Assembly: GCA_020345705.1 (NCBI GenBank)
Contig: CP070766.1
Location: 2,331,683 to 2,340,110, forward strand
Source of the DNA: Candidatus Zixiibacteriota bacterium
GTDB taxonomy: Bacteria; Zixibacteria; MSB-5A5; GN15; PGXB01
DNA length: 8,428 bases
Direction of reading: 5' to 3'
The first letter of the stretch is position 1. Each line of letters begins with the position of its first letter. Position numbers and translations under genes: made by a program. Positions 6,737 through 8,428 of this stretch are shown piece by piece. The notes below the pieces were generated by a model. That model was not told where the DNA came from. It ran no database searches and saw only the letters and a list, made by a program, of their open reading frames with translations.

Positions 6737-8428
6737 ATGAAGCGTTTAACCTGCATTCTAATCTTTGTTCTTGCTTTTTCAAATGTCGCGGCACAGACGT
6801 CGCCTGACTCCGCCTTCGAACGCATGGGGATCGAGAAACTCGGGGCGCTTCTGAATCTGAATCTTTCGGATCTGGCCTTTCGAGACGACTATACCAAGAA
6901 AGATGAACATCGCCTTACCTCCGTCGGCCGCCTGATGCACAGTCCGTATGAAATGATCGCCTACGCCGAGAGCGTCGCGGATGACTGCAGAAATCATAAT
7001 CTGGAGAGAATCCTGAGAGTCGCTTTTGAAAACCTCGCGAGGGAGTCGCAGTCCGGGGATGAAAGAAGACTTCGCCGCTCGGTCGCTGATTTGTCATTTG
7101 AAGGGATGAATCTCTTTTACAGCTCGATTGAACTAAACCGTCTTCTCATGAAGGTTAACTCATACCTTTACAAGGTCTTCCCCACGGCGCATGATTCGGC
7201 CTTCGCGCTTCTGAGCGTAACGGAGCGGGATTTCCTTATAAATGAATTCAAGGAGATTCTTGTTGAAGATACCGCCGATGAGACCAAATCGGTTGAAGTC
7301 CTGGATTCGATTCAGCAGGCCGAGGAGGAATATATCCGGCAGTTCGTCGAGTTCGGGGCCGGAATCAGAAAGGACTTTCTGCTCGCATCCGGGATCGATG
7401 CCGCGATTGACCTGTTTGATGAAGTCGAAATGCTGATGGAGGAGATCGAAAAAGGCGAAATCGACGTTGAGAAAATGCTCTCAGACACCGCCGTCGTTCC
7501 CGACCGGACCGGGATTGCCGAATACCTCGGGAAACATGACGACTGGGCGGTTGGCGGAACCGGCGACGATCGCTACGAGGGAGATTACTACTTCATAATT
7601 GATTTCGGCGGCGATGACCGCTACGAACTCTCCTACGATCCGCTCCACCCTCACGGGACTATCATAATCGACATCTCCGGCAATGACATCTACAGCGGGA
7701 AAACGGATTTTACGGTCGGCTCGGGCTGCCTGTCGGTGGGGCTTCTTTATGATTTCTCCGGTGATGATATTTACAGCGGCGCCAGTTTCTCATGCGGTTC
7801 GGGGTACTTCGGCCTTGGGCTTGTCTATGACGGTGGTGGAAACGATAAATATTACGGAGACACTCACACCCAGGGCGCCGGGACATTCGGAGCGGGGATC
7901 CTACTGGGTGCCGGCGGCGGTGACATTTACTCAGGCGCGCTGTACGCCCAGGGTTTCGGCATGACCGAAGGTTTCGGGCTTATCGCCGACTATGACGGCA
8001 ACGACAACTACTTCGCCGGAGCCAAGTACAAAGACGTCCTACGCTACGATGATCACTATATTTCGCTATCGCAGGGTTTCGCTTACGGCATCCGTCCATA
8101 TATGTCGGGCGGCATCGGCGGCATCGTTGATTTCAAGGGTAACGACAATTATATCTCCGATATTTTCGGCCAGGGTGCCAGTTACTGGTGGGCCCTGGGA
8201 ATGATATACGATTCATCGGGTAACGACCAGTACATATCTTATCAATATGCCCAGGGGTCGGGGACCCACATGTCGGTCGGCATCCTCCTGGATGGAGACG
8301 GTGATGATTTTTATCGCGGCAAGGGACTGATGCAGGGCTGTGGGCACGATTATGCCTGCGGTCTGATTCTGGATAGGAATGGTAACGACATATATCAGGC
8401 CGATGACCTGTCGCAGGCGGCCGGGTCC
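6737..8428 (+). CDS. secreted protein with G-N-D-x-Y / Q-G tandem repeats, C-terminus beyond window
   Basis: The frame is open from 6737 to the last base (564 codons), so the protein is partial at its C-terminus. Residues 1-19 form a Sec signal peptide: basic MKR, a hydrophobic core, and NVAA before Q20 as a signal peptidase I site. There is no lipobox. Residues about 20-265 look mainly alpha-helical, with an acidic heptad-like stretch near 235-260; I recognise no domain there. From about 270 onward the protein is Gly-, Asp- and Tyr-rich and consists of 26-27-residue repeats (separate entry). Asp-rich turns suggest calcium binding and a beta-solenoid fold, but the period differs from the nine-residue RTX repeat. 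The location should be periplasmic or extracellular. The ATG at 6737 is chosen because it gives the signal peptide; the next in-frame ATG (residue 30) would lose it. The ribosome binding site is weak. Function unknown; it may or may not belong to the upstream operon. Confidence 0.88.
   Translation, partial: MKRLTCILIFVLAFSNVAAQTSPDSAFERMGIEKLGALLNLNLSDLAFRDDYTKKDEHRLTSVGRLMHSPYEMIAYAESVADDCRNHNLERILRVAFENLARESQSGDERRLRRSVADLSFEGMNLFYSSIELNRLLMKVNSYLYKVFPTAHDSAFALLSVTERDFLINEFKEILVEDTADETKSVEVLDSIQQAEEEYIRQFVEFGAGIRKDFLLASGIDAAIDLFDEVEMLMEEIEKGEIDVEKMLSDTAVVPDRTGIAEYLGKHDDWAVGGTGDDRYEGDYYFIIDFGGDDRYELSYDPLHPHGTIIIDISGNDIYSGKTDFTVGSGCLSVGLLYDFSGDDIYSGASFSCGSGYFGLGLVYDGGGNDKYYGDTHTQGAGTFGAGILLGAGGGDIYSGALYAQGFGMTEGFGLIADYDGNDNYFAGAKYKDVLRYDDHYISLSQGFAYGIRPYMSGGIGGIVDFKGNDNYISDIFGQGASYWWALGMIYDSSGNDQYISYQYAQGSGTHMSVGILLDGDGDDFYRGKGLMQGCGHDYACGLILDRNGNDIYQADDLSQAAGS
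7562..8428 (+). repeat. protein-level tandem repeat array, at least 11 units of about 27 residues
   Basis: Within the secreted protein, the Tyr of G-[GND]-D-x-Y falls at residues 280, 296, 319, 346, 372, 398, 425, 472, 499, 526 and 553. The steps are 16, 23, 27, 26, 26, 27, 47, 27, 27 and 27 residues. Each full unit reads roughly: three or four hydrophobic residues, D, two residues, G-N/D-D-x-Y, a variable strand, Q-G exactly seven residues after Tyr, then Gly-rich sequence ending in G. Q-G is seen at 379, 405, 479, 506 and 533. Unit 4 has C-G at 353 and unit 11 has Q-A at 560. The seventh interval is enlarged by about 20 residues. Codons differ between units, so this is an old, selected protein repeat rather than a recent DNA duplication. 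The array runs out of the window. Confidence 0.9.

Noticed and set aside
7562..8428. RTX (haemolysin-type) calcium-binding repeats
   Set aside because: The repeat period is 26-27 residues, not nine, and the GGxGxDxxx nonapeptide does not run in tandem.

Overview
The window looks like chromosomal DNA of a Gram-negative-type (diderm) bacterium of moderate GC content. The signs are a class III prepilin, a secreted repeat protein with a Sec signal, and a dense surface-glycan gene cluster. The pilin style, a DUF2723 membrane protein with C-terminal TPR-like repeats, and heavily overlapping glycosyltransferase genes recall uncultured lineages near the FCB group, such as Zixibacteria. That placement is an impression, not something the sequence proves. 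No mobile element, tRNA, rRNA or CRISPR array is visible.

Layout, all on the + strand. Bases 1-346 hold no convincing gene and form the upstream region of a type IV pilin-like gene (347-778). That gene has a strong ribosome binding site and ends in a textbook Rho-independent terminator (798-827), so it is probably transcribed alone. After a gap of about 180 bases, five genes run head to tail from 1005 to 6668, and every junction overlaps (4, 35, 14 and 4 bases). In order they are a DUF2723 multi-membrane-span GT-C-type protein with TPR-like repeats, a polyprenyl-phosphate-sugar-synthase-like GT2 with two membrane helices, a GT4 glycosyltransferase, and two unrelated class I SAM methyltransferases. 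This is almost certainly one translationally coupled operon. After 68 bases comes a secreted protein (6737 to beyond the window end). It has a helical N-terminal half followed by at least eleven copies of a regular 26-27-residue repeat built around G-[ND]-D-x-Y and Q-G.

How the genes may work together (inference). The GT2 would load a sugar onto a polyprenyl phosphate. The DUF2723 protein, whose family includes the eukaryotic O-mannosyltransferase TMEM260, could transfer that sugar on the outer face of the membrane. The cytoplasmic GT4 and the two methyltransferases would build or modify a glycan. Possible acceptors are the adjacent pilin, the secreted repeat protein, or a surface polysaccharide; the sequence does not say which. 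The most unusual item is the 27-residue repeat array, which I cannot assign to a named domain family.
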